Shown here: positions 44,601 through 53,438 of the stretch, in pieces
How the letters are laid out: every line of letters begins with the position of its first letter
Position numbering within the stretch: the stretch's first letter is position 1
Origin: Scatonaster sp045598705
Lineage (GTDB): Bacteria; Bacillota; Clostridia; Saccharofermentanales; Saccharofermentanaceae
DNA length: 64,000 nt
Direction: 5' to 3'
Assembly: GCA_045598705.1 (NCBI GenBank)
Contig: JAZLMM010000030.1
Coordinates: 26,862-90,861, forward strand
Translations under genes and position numbers: made by a program
Notes under the pieces: generated by a model
Databases searched by the model: none
What the model saw: only the letters and a program-made list of their open reading frames with translations
What the model was told of the DNA's origin: nothing

Positions 44601-47600
44601 GTGTTGGTCACCAATGCAGAAGTATAACCAAGGTCTTTGTCAGTATATGTGATTTCTGTCTCATAGCCATCTACCGCAACTTCATCTACCGTATATACAT
44701 AGAGTTTTTCATCCTTGTCGTACATAGGTAGATTCGTCCATGTATAGGTCCAGCTGTTCGAGCTATCAAGTGATACCTGACCATTCGTCGTATACGCGTT
44801 TCCATTCTGCAGAAGTTTCACTGTAACTGCACTATGTGTAGCTGACGGATTTGACCAAGCCTTCGTTACCTTGAAAGTACGAACGTCAGTCTTCACCTTT
44901 GGGGATGGATAGTCGTCATCGTCATATGTAGTACCGTCGAACTCCACAATGCTCGCAACATTCAGAAGCTGGGTAGCATTAAGATTGCTTCCAACCACAA
45001 CCTTGATGGTAAGTGTAGCGGTTGTATCGCCGGCAAGACTTGAAATCTCCCACGTTACGTTATTACCCGAGTTCGACGCAGTACCAATGTCAGCATTCAG
45101 ACCATTAGTCGACGCAATCGTCACACCCGTCGGCAATACATCGGTTACCTTAATTCCAGTAGCTGACTCATACTTACGAGTGTTTTTCACTGTGATGGTA
45201 TAAGTAATGGTATCTCCAGGCGCCGCAATCGTAGCAGAAACTGTTTTATCGATTTCAAGATCCGTGACCTTAACAATATAGTCATTAGAGATTTTGGTCT
45301 TTCTGGCTGTGGTAGTATCGTAACTTACCTCATAATCTCCATACATGTCACCTGCTTCATACTTGGTTTCTGTGCCAGCAGAGGCATTCACAGTGATCTC
45401 ACGGAAGATATAGTCGTATTCATTTCCGTCCTCATCGTACTGTGGAACAGAGACAGTCTTGGATGGGTTGGAAGAAGTCAACTCAATAATGTTCACATCC
45501 GTCACAGCCGTATACTTGTCGTCTGATTCTGTTTTGAGCTTACGATATAGACGAACCTTTAGTGTCTCACTTGCATGGCTATTCCATGTATCTGACCATG
45601 CTTTCTCAACTGTAAGCGTGATATTCTCAGGTCCAGCGTAGAAAGTAGAAGTATTACTATTTTTGTTGATTGAATCGCCATCAGCAGAATTAATCGTCGC
45701 TACGTTATCGTACTTGGTTCTTACTTTCAGGTCGGAAGGCACCGTTGCCTTAAAAGTCAACGTCTTGCTACTTCCTTTACCTATATCAACTGTCCAAGTT
45801 ATTTTCTGTCCATCTATGCTAGGCGTATCACTTGCATCAGAAATCGTCAGACCGGTCGGAACAGTATCTGAAACAACCACATCTTTAATATCTACATACT
45901 GGTTCTTGTTCGTTACTTTGATGGAATAAAGAACGGTTGTACCCGGTGCAACATCACCTGTGATAGCCGTACCATCTGCCAGTGTCACTGATTTCTCTAT
46001 GCCAAAATCCTTAATGATTTTCCACTTACCATATAGATCAATCTGACTACCTCCATTTTGCAGCGAGGTAAAATTCGTATCATTGAGATTCTTACTAGTA
46101 TCAAATGATGAACCAGAGAAATCTTCGTTCAGCTTCCATTCAGTAAACTCATATCCATCTATGGTAGGCACCGTCATGGCCGTAATTTCATCATTTGTTA
46201 ATGTAGTACCATACGTCTTTGTTAAACTACTTGGAGTCGTATAACTGCTCGGGATATCTCCACTCACATGATATACGACAGATACATCTCTACCTTTCAA
46301 CGGCTGCTCAGCAGGCGTACAATTCGGAATCGGTGTAGGAGTCGTCCGGTTGAACTGACCACCAGCTACATTTATGAGATTCTTCTCACCTTCAAGGTCA
46401 CTCAACACAGTAACCTTCAGGCTCAAATCTTTAGAAGCGCCTGCAGCAAGACTTTCGATATCCCAAGAAACGGTATGCGTCGTAGTGTTATAGCTACCAC
46501 TATTATCTGATTCTTTATATGTTACTTTCTCAGTATCAATCGTATCCGAAATCGTGAAATCCTTAGCGATAACCGTACCGGTATTCTTCACCGTGATTTT
46601 GAACTCAACAACATCTCCAGCCTTTGCCACAACTCCGGAAGTAGGAGATACAACAGTCTTTGTAATTTCAATCTTCGGGGCAGCGTACTTGACCTTCACC
46701 ACACGGTCAGCAACTATACCTGGTATAGCTACCTTCACCGCGCCGGTCTCTGAATCAAAAGTGATTTCGTATTTTCCTTTGGTTATCGTGCCAGAGGCTT
46801 TACCTTCCTGATCAAAATCAGAAGGACCGATGACTGTATTTTCATCAATCGTAACACTTTCAAACTCGTATCCGGCATTGGGCTTATATGTCAAATATGG
46901 TGAGTCTTTCTCATAAGTGGAGACAACAATCTCGGATTTAGCGGTATCAGATGATAAAATTCTGCCATCCTGCTTCGATTCGTCGAAATCTTGGACACCA
47001 CCTTCTACGGTACTTGTCACATGATAGATATCCAGAGCCGGTGCTTTGGCAGGACTATCACCATGGGCGTCACCTGAACCGGTAGTGTTGCCGTTCTTGT
47101 ACGCATCAACATTGGCCAGGCCATCGTTCGGATTCATCTCATAGACATACTCATCACCAGGTTGCCAAGGATTGCCATCTTTGTTTAGAATCGTAGGCGG
47201 AGTCTTTCCATCGTTTTTCAACTTAATGCAAGACTTGAACCCTTTTTCATCCGTAACATTGATTTCAACCTTGACAAATTTCAGTTGATTCTTCAAGTCC
47301 TTTACGGTCAGTTCGATCTGGTTATCAATCTCTGGATTGTTGTTATTTACAAATACCTTGATTTCATCCGCTACATCTGATGTCTGTGAATTCGCTATAT
47401 ATGTTTGTCCAGTTGTGAGATCCGTCGTTGGGGTAGCCGTCGAGGCATCCAAATAATCCTTCTGAATCCAATCTGAATCACTCGTCGGTTCTTCTTTCTT
47501 CGAAACCGAAACCTTCACATTCTCAATGGTAATATCGTCCGCCATATGGATCTTGTCATCGAACTTGAGCGTCGTGCCCTGAATCGCCATATAGAGGAAC

Positions 47601-48739
47601 TTAGAAAGCTCACTCGCGTTGTTATAGTAGAGCTGACGAGAGTCAGCAGAATAGGCCTTATACTCCTCAGGCTCACCATAAATCAAATCCGTCACCAAAG
47701 TACCGGGTTTCAAAGAGTAATCTGATCCAAGCGTAAACTCTTTATTTTTGGGCTGTTGAAAATCATACTCAGCTTGGTTTTTAGGGCCAAAATATCCACC
47801 AGTTTCTGGATATGAATCTGAAGTAGTATCTACATCTTTGTATTGTAAGTAGTAAGTAGGAGCAACCAATGCACACAGTGCCTTAAATTCACTGGCAGAC
47901 AATGTCGCGAAATTTCGGTCGCCATTGTAGTAGTAAAAGTTTGTCGGTGTATATGGTTGTCTTCCGTATTTATCATCAAAAGTCTCCGACGGACCAGGAG
48001 TATAATCCGGATCAAATCCATCAGTGATCCAGATTACTTTGTTGTCTTCATAGTAAGGAGCAAGAAGTTCAGCAAGCGGGTCGAACACATTTGTGAAAAC
48101 ATCATAGTTTTCTGGAAACATCAATCGGGAGAAACGTGCAATACGTGTGGCATCGAACTCCAAGACAATATAGTCGTATTCTTTACTTTTATTCTCTAAT
48201 TCTTGAATCAGCAGCTTTGCAAAGCCATAGATTGCTGTGTGATTGCTTCCGTCCACAATTCGTACGCCTTTACTTGTGGTGACATTCATCGTCTCGCCAC
48301 GTAAGACACGGCCCTGATGCTCATAGTTTGTATCATCCAAGTTGTATTTGTAATCAGTACTTTTATGATCTGCATTTCCTGTACCATCAATATCTGCATC
48401 CAGCAACCAGTAATCTACATTTGCATTATTTGCAATAGCATTAATGGACTTAACAATAACGTTACCTGTCGGATCATTCAAACCGCCCATACCATGTTTC
48501 GAGCAGAGCGTACCAAGGAAGAGTACTTCTGTATTGTTTACATCCGGTACATCACTGGTAATCGTTATCTTGGCATTAGTGGGGCTATTGGGATTCCAAT
48601 CAATTGTTTTCGTAACATTCAACGTACCGGGTTCTGGATCTTCCGCCAAAACCTTCTTTCTGTTTACAGGATTAGTTATAAACAAATTAACGACAACGGC
48701 CATAGCCAGGATAATCGATAATACACGTTTCTTATTCAT
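41657..48739 (-). CDS. giant sortase-anchored surface protein B (paralogue of A)
   Basis: 2,360 residues. Same plan as protein A: signal peptide (MNKKRVLSIILAMAVVVNLF), an N-terminal alpha/beta region of about 350 residues (VLFLGTLCSKHGM, YDYIVLEFD, KVIWITDG), DUF11 modules from about 691, Cna-B domains near 1040, 1290, 1597 and 1837, and InlB-like repeats near 815, 1383 and from 1926 to 2315. The anchor is FPKTG near 2320, then a membrane helix and KKRRSHN. Central modules are much more alike between A and B than the N-terminal regions. The start has GAGGAGAG upstream. No sortase gene is in the window. Function as adhesin is inferred. Confidence 0.9.
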   Translation of the reverse strand: MNKKRVLSIILAMAVVVNLFITNPVNRKKVLAEDPEPGTLNVTKTIDWNPNSPTNAKITITSDVPDVNNTEVLFLGTLCSKHGMGGLNDPTGNVIVKSINAIANNANVDYWLLDADIDGTGNADHKSTDYKYNLDDTNYEHQGRVLRGETMNVTTSKGVRIVDGSNHTAIYGFAKLLIQELENKSKEYDYIVLEFDATRIARFSRLMFPENYDVFTNVFDPLAELLAPYYEDNKVIWITDGFDPDYTPGPSETFDDKYGRQPYTPTNFYYYNGDRNFATLSASEFKALCALVAPTYYLQYKDVDTTSDSYPETGGYFGPKNQAEYDFQQPKNKEFTLGSDYSLKPGTLVTDLIYGEPEEYKAYSADSRQLYYNNASELSKFLYMAIQGTTLKFDDKIHMADDITIENVKVSVSKKEEPTSDSDWIQKDYLDASTATPTTDLTTGQTYIANSQTSDVADEIKVFVNNNNPEIDNQIELTVKDLKNQLKFVKVEINVTDEKGFKSCIKLKNDGKTPPTILNKDGNPWQPGDEYVYEMNPNDGLANVDAYKNGNTTGSGDAHGDSPAKAPALDIYHVTSTVEGGVQDFDESKQDGRILSSDTAKSEIVVSTYEKDSPYLTYKPNAGYEFESVTIDENTVIGPSDFDQEGKASGTITKGKYEITFDSETGAVKVAIPGIVADRVVKVKYAAPKIEITKTVVSPTSGVVAKAGDVVEFKITVKNTGTVIAKDFTISDTIDTEKVTYKESDNSGSYNTTTHTVSWDIESLAAGASKDLSLKVTVLSDLEGEKNLINVAGGQFNRTTPTPIPNCTPAEQPLKGRDVSVVYHVSGDIPSSYTTPSSLTKTYGTTLTNDEITAMTVPTIDGYEFTEWKLNEDFSGSSFDTSKNLNDTNFTSLQNGGSQIDLYGKWKIIKDFGIEKSVTLADGTAITGDVAPGTTVLYSIKVTNKNQYVDIKDVVVSDTVPTGLTISDASDTPSIDGQKITWTVDIGKGSSKTLTFKATVPSDLKVRTKYDNVATINSADGDSINKNSNTSTFYAGPENITLTVEKAWSDTWNSHASETLKVRLYRKLKTESDDKYTAVTDVNIIELTSSNPSKTVSVPQYDEDGNEYDYIFREITVNASAGTETKYEAGDMYGDYEVSYDTTTARKTKISNDYIVKVTDLEIDKTVSATIAAPGDTITYTITVKNTRKYESATGIKVTDVLPTGVTIASTNGLNADIGTASNSGNNVTWEISSLAGDTTATLTIKVVVGSNLNATQLLNVASIVEFDGTTYDDDDYPSPKVKTDVRTFKVTKAWSNPSATHSAVTVKLLQNGNAYTTNGQVSLDSSNSWTYTWTNLPMYDKDEKLYVYTVDEVAVDGYETEITYTDKDLGYTSALVTNTLKTYDVKYNIVSQENPGVAVPDTETLDWGTAYDAEDPLKADGYVFSGWYTDADCKVPYVDGMVLNDTNVPSGTFNLYGSWKSVKDFAITKAVSYQGASISEPVAPGSTVLYTITVKNKNANAPIKNVVISDVVPDGLTISNVSDSGKVTGQTIEWTLDMTKDETKTLTFNATVPADLKVEKKYDNVATVVSADGEPVGVKSPTSTFKAKPADIVLSVAKDWSDKWTSHDTETVYVQLSRKIASETSYTPVEVVELTAAEPAKSLKVPPYDKDGNLYEYIFRELTAQSGTELADGEMNGKYKVSYDTTTTAGTTNILNTYIIDANDFEFNKTTDSDLSEPGEVFNYTITVKNTRDYETATNVVVTDTLPEGVTLVTPDGLVFTSPDTAVDDGKGNITWTIPTLAPGTTATLVIKVTVDDGVDASRLTNIAQIKEVGDTSYDPTDFPSPPALTDVRTFTAKKIWSNPTAEHDAVTVVLLQNGQPYAVNPSVELSSTNGWTYTWTKLPMYDASNNYYVYTVEEIAVPGYSTITSYSGGTYGNTSVDIENTLKTYDISYQIVGSVIPSGVTVPSGDTVDWGTMYTAKDKLSKEYYVFSGWFEDSSCTTPYVDGTVINDTTAPGGKKVLYGKWERLTTDITFQPGNGKHPDSDQVVYPKDTTEYRGEFYPMPNDAVYGGEDYKFGGWFLDPECTKPYVPGTLTMEKLPLYAKWTYLPTVSYKFTGDVPADAKLPATERMPEGTAYNADSKTKSTDYYTFDGWYTDSACTKKYVDGTKIYENTVLYGKWTRKTSNVILVPGAGDGPNPGDVTYPTIPTGKRGDILPTPPDPTYNGSDYKFGGWFLDPDCTMPYVPGPMTKPEIKLYAKWTTLPVVKYAFVGETPDGVKLPGMDVVQPGTAYRTTSPSGTTALYVFDGWYLDIACTQKYVEGTRIYEDTLVYGRWLPVFPKTGEDRSSHTSWAVVLLLSGAGIATFLCIDKKRRSHN

Positions 48740-48753
48740 ACTAACTCTCCTCA

Positions 48754-48767
48754 GGGTAGAACTACCC
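48754..48767. repeat. short inverted repeat in the leader of giant gene B
   Basis: GGGTAG (48754-48759) and CTACCC (48762-48767), three bases from the GAGGAG binding site of gene B. It could be a small hairpin that limits ribosome access or an operator. Confidence 0.35.
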
Positions 48768-48843
48768 TACAATAATAGTTAGTATCATAGTAGCATCTTG
48801 CATGCGCAAATAATATTAAGATAATGTGAAAGGTATGTATCAC

Positions 48844-48862
48844 GCCTGCAACATTCGCAGGC
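48844..48862 (-). terminator. possible hairpin after the uracil-DNA glycosylase gene
   Basis: GCCTGC (48844-48849) / GCAGGC (48857-48862), five bases after the stop of the glycosylase gene on the reverse strand. No T run follows, so the terminator call is weak. Confidence 0.35.
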
Positions 48863-48866
48863 AGTA

Positions 48867-49484
48867 TTACTTGGACGAAGGTCTTTCTGTTGGCATATCA
48901 GGCTCTGTATTCAACGGATCCATCAGACCCATCTCAACTGCCTTCCTTCGTACGATATCAATATCTTGCCACAACTTGATCCGTTCGTTGTTGTTACGGA
49001 GGATATATGCTGGATGGAATGTTGGCATAATCAAATAGCCGTTCTTCTCAATAAATCGTCCGCGGATCTCTGTCATCTTGGCATTCTTATCCCCTGTAAA
49101 CAAAGTGTAGGCGGTTTTACCAAGTAGAACGATGATCTTCGGTTTCGTAATCAGAATCTGTGTAGCAAGAAGTGGCTTACAAGATGATGCCTCTGCTTCT
49201 GTTGGCACACGATTCTCCGGCGGACGGCACTTCACTACATTTGCGATGTGGAAATCTTTCATTTCGAATCCTTGCGCATCCAATAATAACTGTAGCAGTC
49301 GACCAGCCTGGCCTACGAATGGAAGGCCTTGTTCATCCTCCGTTGCGCCTGGGCCTTCTCCGACAAACATAATTGGAGAAGGTACGCTACCACGATAGAC
49401 CACAACATTCTTGCGCGTCTCCGAAAGTGGACATGCGTGGCAATTCTTACACTGTTCAACAAATTCGTTCCAGGAAATCTTCAT
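48867..49484 (-). CDS. type 4/5 uracil-DNA glycosylase (iron-sulphur)
   Basis: 205 residues, the size of family 4 UDG. Motif A is GEGPGATEDEQGLPFVG near residue 42; cluster cysteines are in CKNCHACPLS near 11-19 and in VVKCRPPENR and SSCKPLL further on; motif B HPAYILR is near 155. It removes uracil from DNA. Family 4 is usual in anaerobes and thermophiles that lack Ung. The start overlaps the Smr-gene stop as ATGA, so the two are coupled. Confidence 0.92.
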   Translation of the reverse strand: MKISWNEFVEQCKNCHACPLSETRKNVVVYRGSVPSPIMFVGEGPGATEDEQGLPFVGQAGRLLQLLLDAQGFEMKDFHIANVVKCRPPENRVPTEAEASSCKPLLATQILITKPKIIVLLGKTAYTLFTGDKNAKMTEIRGRFIEKNGYLIMPTFHPAYILRNNNERIKLWQDIDIVRRKAVEMGLMDPLNTEPDMPTERPSSK

Positions 49485-49825
49485 CGGAGCAGAACCACGG
49501 TGATGCCATCATTGGACTTCGCCCAATCCGGATCATTACGGAAAGCGGGGCACTTCTCCACCATTTCTCGGCCCAAAGTCTCAAATGGGCCAAACTGCTC
49601 ACCAGGACAGAAAGCTAGGATTCTTCCTTCGCTTTGCATGGTACGCAATACTTCATGCGTAGATTTCTTAATGACACCACCCTTGCCGGTAGAACCGTAG
49701 CCATGGATAATCTTGACCTGATTCACGCCAACACGACGAAAAGTATTGAGTTCCAAGCGCAACTTGCGGATGGCAACATCAACTTTCGGCATTCCGTCTT
49801 TGATATTAATAATACTTGCGGCCAT
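49481..49825 (-). CDS. small Smr-domain protein
   Basis: About 114 residues from the ATG at 49825, close after GGGGAGA; an earlier ATG at 49837 lacks a site. LDL-type start is replaced by IINIKDGMPKVDVAIRKL; the signature is IIHGYGSTGKGGVIKK near 45-60. This is the endonuclease-type Smr domain that elsewhere closes MutS2. It stands alone here and is coupled to the uracil-DNA glycosylase, hinting at a DNA or RNA processing role. Confidence 0.85.
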   Translation of the reverse strand: MAASIINIKDGMPKVDVAIRKLRLELNTFRRVGVNQVKIIHGYGSTGKGGVIKKSTHEVLRTMQSEGRILAFCPGEQFGPFETLGREMVEKCPAFRNDPDWAKSNDGITVVLLR

Positions 49826-49919
49826 AATTCTCCCCATTGTGGTGTTCTTGTATATATTATAACACAGGATTTGATATATTCACGCCTTTCACACATGTTA
49901 ATTTTGATATAATAAAAGC

Positions 49920-50645
49920 ATGAGAGCAGATAAAATTTTGGCAAATTCAGGATATGGTACACGTTCCGAGGTAAAAGAATTATTTCGGAAGGGTCGTGTT
50001 GCTCTGCATGGCGAAGTCATTCGAGATCCAGGAACATCAATTTCGGACGCAGAAATTCATGAATTATGTTTAGACGGGCAACCGGTCATGGCTTGTGAAA
50101 ACCTGTATTTCTTGCTCAACAAGCCCGATGGATATTTGACTGCTATGACTGACGACCGTCTTCCCTGTGTCGGCGATCTACTGCCACCACAGTGGAAGAA
50201 CAAGAAGATTTCTCCGGTTGGGAGATTGGATTTCCATACGACCGGTGCACTACTTCTCACCAACGATGGCGAACTCTCTCACCGATTAACAAGTCCGAAA
50301 TGGCATCAAGAAAAAGTCTATCTTGTCACCTATTCTGGTGAGGCATTAACGGAGAAAGAAGTGTCACTCTTTGCCTCCGGGATGACTTTGCGCGAAGCAG
50401 GCCACGAACCAGAGAAACTCAAGCCTGCCACACTTTCTTTGCTTCCAAATCATCAGTGTCGACTGACACTGACTGAAGGCAAGACGCATCAGGTCAAGCG
50501 CATGATTGCAGCGACAGGAAGGTCTGTCGAACTTCTGCACCGCGAACGCATCGGTACATTGACATTAAAGAACGAACAAGGCATAGGTGAAATCGTAGCA
50601 CTCTCGCAAGAAGAAGTCGACACTCTCAAATCCTCCGTTCTGTAA
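49920..50645 (+). CDS. rsuA: RsuA-family pseudouridine synthase
   Basis: 241 residues. S4 RNA-binding domain at the N-terminus (RADKILANSGYGTRSEVKEL), catalytic motif GRLDFHTTGALLLTNDG near residue 100 with the Asp, then LTEGKTHQVKRMIAATGRSV near 180. The length fits RsuA (16S rRNA position 516). RluB-type enzymes look alike and cannot be excluded, but the lack of their basic tail favours RsuA. It is the only plus-strand gene between 34 and 62 kb. Confidence 0.85.
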   Translation: MRADKILANSGYGTRSEVKELFRKGRVALHGEVIRDPGTSISDAEIHELCLDGQPVMACENLYFLLNKPDGYLTAMTDDRLPCVGDLLPPQWKNKKISPVGRLDFHTTGALLLTNDGELSHRLTSPKWHQEKVYLVTYSGEALTEKEVSLFASGMTLREAGHEPEKLKPATLSLLPNHQCRLTLTEGKTHQVKRMIAATGRSVELLHRERIGTLTLKNEQGIGEIVALSQEEVDTLKSSVL

Positions 50646-50653
50646 ATTGTAAT

Positions 50654-51556
50654 CTAGTACAGATCCAGCATATTATCCAAATAGATTTCTTCTCGAACAA
50701 TCAGCTGGTATTCCGGCTTGGTTAGATAGTAAAGTAGAAACTCGAGAATCAATGCGCTTCCAAGTCCTCGTCCCTCTATCTTAAACTCTGTGAAACCTGT
50801 AGGCAGATACACCTTCTGAATATCTTCTATACTAATAAATGCAGGATTCTTCATGGCATCTGAAAATCGATAACCATATTGAGAGCTCGTTGCTTTGCAC
50901 ACATGATCAGGTCCGGAAAGGCCCAAGCATTTTCGACTCACGTCTTCGTAACAAGTTTTTCGGTCTTGACACCCGATTGAACAACATTCATTGCAAAGAA
51001 ATTCTACTTTCTTCTTCTGCTCAGAAGATAGTGACTCGAGTTGTTCCATCACGTGATTCAAGCGAAAATCCGGCACAACATATCGAAACTCCTCGCGCTC
51101 AACTTCTCGCTTCATGTCATCAAAATCTGTCAAGACTTTGGTCGTTGAAGACACAAGGTATAAGCTTGGATACTTCTTTCGGAGATATTGGGTGAGCAGT
51201 TCAGAATGTACAATGGCACCGTTTCCCGCAGTACGTTGTAGAAGCGCACAGAGTGTATTGCATCGACTGTCGTCCAGATGTTCCTCGGAAAGAAGTGAAT
51301 TACTAAAGGTAAAGCAGGCAGAAATGCCATATTCCTGAAGAAGTGTCAGAACTTCCATCGGGGCCTGATCGCTACATTCCACACGACCACCACCCCATAT
51401 ACAATCGGAAGGGGCGCCATAGACGGATGCGATATCACACCAATCGTAGAAATACTCTCGATGATTCCGAAACAAAGGCAAGAAGCGACGATACAGTTCA
51501 TAGAACTCAAACAATCCCGGAAGATGATAGTGAGCATATTGCTTCACTTCACACAT
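50654..51556 (-). CDS. cysteine-rich protein of unknown function
   Basis: About 300 residues, started at the ATG at 51556 that follows ATAGGAGGGC. A cluster of cysteines lies near 190-215: FLCNECCSIGCQDRKTCYED, the spacing of a metal or Fe-S site. Around 95-165, strand-like segments (GISACFTFSNSLL, PSLYLVSSTTKVLTDF, FRYVVPDFRL) suggest a TIM barrel, loosely like the peptidase U32 family; this is a memory-based impression. It lies 22 bp after the J-like membrane protein gene at the end of the glycosylation set. Confidence 0.65.
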   Translation of the reverse strand: MCEVKQYAHYHLPGLFEFYELYRRFLPLFRNHREYFYDWCDIASVYGAPSDCIWGGGRVECSDQAPMEVLTLLQEYGISACFTFSNSLLSEEHLDDSRCNTLCALLQRTAGNGAIVHSELLTQYLRKKYPSLYLVSSTTKVLTDFDDMKREVEREEFRYVVPDFRLNHVMEQLESLSSEQKKKVEFLCNECCSIGCQDRKTCYEDVSRKCLGLSGPDHVCKATSSQYGYRFSDAMKNPAFISIEDIQKVYLPTGFTEFKIEGRGLGSALILEFLLYYLTKPEYQLIVREEIYLDNMLDLY

Positions 51557-51578
51557 AATCGCCCTCCTATGGCTCGAA

Positions 51579-52640
51579 TCAGTCTTCCGACTCAATGTAT
51601 GGATATTTCTCTTTGTACTGATCACGAAGCACGTTGATCTCGGACAGCATCGTTTCTAATACATTTTTGGCCCGTTCAGTATCATCACTTCCGCTATTTA
51701 CACCGAAAATAATCGACTTGTCTGATTTCTCCCAATAGATCGTATATCCCAAGGACTTCTGATCGATCTCGTCTAAGACGATAAAGCCGTAAATATGCTC
51801 TACATAATCTTCCTCAGTCAACTCGTCCATGTCTTCCTGATAGATTTCCGGAAGTGAAGAAGCATACTCTTCTACAAAACGCGCACGGGAATACACATAA
51901 GGTTCGATATGGGAAAGCTGTTCCGGCGTCCAAGTCTTCTTCATCTCCTCATACATTTCATCGAGAGGCATCATGTTCTCACCATATACATAGGAAGGCG
52001 CAGTAGGTGCATCATACACAAGGATATCCGGATGAACAGCCATTAATCCAACTGCTTTCTGTGCATTGGACTGATTGATTTCAAAACCTTCATCATTCTC
52101 TGCAACCACATTTGCCATGGCGACATCAGGTTCTTTGCAGAGGTCAGCATCCTTCAAATAATAGTACATAATGTCCATATCCTGACTGAAGTTTCCGATA
52201 GAGGTTACGCGAAAGTCTAATTTCGGGGCAAATATGAACACTTTTAATACAGCAATCAAACCAATCAACACAGCAATTCCGATTACAAACTTGATCCACT
52301 CATAAGACCAGAAATCTTGCCACTGTTTCTTCGTCTTTCCAAAATAGTGTTTCGCAGATTCTTCTTCTTTCTTCTCTGCTTCTTTACGATCGCGTTCACC
52401 ATTTGCAATATTGTATGCACATGCAATATCTGCAAGTTTCTGCTCATCTTTCTGCGCCTTATATATTTTGCCCAATTTCCAGAATTGCTTGTCCAAATCC
52501 TCTCTACTAGCCGACTCTGGTAATTCAAAATAAGCCAACGCCTCCACCTTCGTCATCTTCTCGATGGACGGATCCGGCAGAATGGTCTCCTTCACTTCTG
52601 GCACATGTCTCTGCTGAACGTTCTTCGTTTTCTTACTCAT
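51579..52640 (-). CDS. J-like membrane protein without HPD motif
   Basis: 353 residues. Residues about 28-95 align with a J domain (ALAYFELPESASREDLDKQF, then LADIACAYNIANGERDRKEA), but the HPD tripeptide reads KAQ, so it should not stimulate Hsp70 ATPase. A basic linker and one membrane segment (FVIGIAVLIGLIAVLKVFIF, about 117-137) follow. The outer 215-residue part is acidic and has a strand-helix pattern (PDILVYDAPTAPSYVYGENM) but no known domain. It lies between the glycosyltransferase genes and the cysteine-rich gene, probably in one transcript. Confidence 0.7.
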   Translation of the reverse strand: MSKKTKNVQQRHVPEVKETILPDPSIEKMTKVEALAYFELPESASREDLDKQFWKLGKIYKAQKDEQKLADIACAYNIANGERDRKEAEKKEEESAKHYFGKTKKQWQDFWSYEWIKFVIGIAVLIGLIAVLKVFIFAPKLDFRVTSIGNFSQDMDIMYYYLKDADLCKEPDVAMANVVAENDEGFEINQSNAQKAVGLMAVHPDILVYDAPTAPSYVYGENMMPLDEMYEEMKKTWTPEQLSHIEPYVYSRARFVEEYASSLPEIYQEDMDELTEEDYVEHIYGFIVLDEIDQKSLGYTIYWEKSDKSIIFGVNSGSDDTERAKNVLETMLSEINVLRDQYKEKYPYIESED

Positions 52641-52678
52641 CTTTCTATTCCAACTCTTCTTTCAAATAGTATGTAGGA

Positions 52679-53398
52679 TCATTTCTTGGATTTTTTCATT
52701 TCTTTCTTGAAAGCGCGGAAATCTCCGAGCGCTGCCCATCCAATCTTGAAGATCTTCTTGATGTTGATAGAATTCTTACCACCCTGACGCGGCTTGAAAG
52801 TAATTTCTTTCAAGGTGTAGTTTTCATTATAGTATGCAAAGAAGGTCGTCAGCATAACGTTTGGAAGATTGTAATCTTCTTTGAAGCGACCTACGTACTT
52901 ATCTACCAATGAAGATTTCATCAGGCGGAATGGTGCATTGGAGTCTTTTACTTTCACGCCAAAATAAAGGCGAAGCAGAAAGCATAGGAATTTCTCGACG
53001 AATTTTCTTGATTTACCATCACCGCGTACAACGCGGTTGCCTAAAATCGCATCATACTGATTTCTCGCATCCCAGAACGCTGCAAATTCAGCAGGATTGG
53101 TCTGACCATCTGAATCAGTCTGGAAGATGTAGTCTGCACCCTGTGCGATTGCATACTTATATAGTGCAATCAGTTTCGGACCATGCTGTTTCAACGTGTC
53201 CGGCAGAACTTCCAACTTCGGATATTTCTCTTTCAAAGAAAGAAGTATATCGTGTGTTTTGTCCACACTTCCACTATCTGCTACAACGAGACGAGAGTCC
53301 TCGCCTTTTCCTTCTAAAATCGGATACCACGCTTTAATTACTGATTCAATATTCGCCTCTTCGTTATAAGCCGGCATAACAACATAAAGATTATCCAT
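52679..53398 (-). CDS. family 2 glycosyltransferase (membrane-associated type)
   Basis: About 239 residues from the ATG at 53398, after GGAGGAGCG. GT-A fold: NLYVVMPAYNEEANIESVI at the start, VVADSGSVDKTHDIL near 40, QTDSDGQTNPAEF (DxD) near 93 and a RQGGKNSINIKKIFKIGWA acceptor-side motif near 205. No membrane helix is evident. It is read after glf at 40 bp and would add sugars to a surface glycan or glycolipid. Confidence 0.88.
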   Translation of the reverse strand: MDNLYVVMPAYNEEANIESVIKAWYPILEGKGEDSRLVVADSGSVDKTHDILLSLKEKYPKLEVLPDTLKQHGPKLIALYKYAIAQGADYIFQTDSDGQTNPAEFAAFWDARNQYDAILGNRVVRGDGKSRKFVEKFLCFLLRLYFGVKVKDSNAPFRLMKSSLVDKYVGRFKEDYNLPNVMLTTFFAYYNENYTLKEITFKPRQGGKNSINIKKIFKIGWAALGDFRAFKKEMKKSKK

Positions 53399-53438
53399 GT
53401 TTCGCTCCTCCAATTCTTCTATCTAATGATTTCACACA

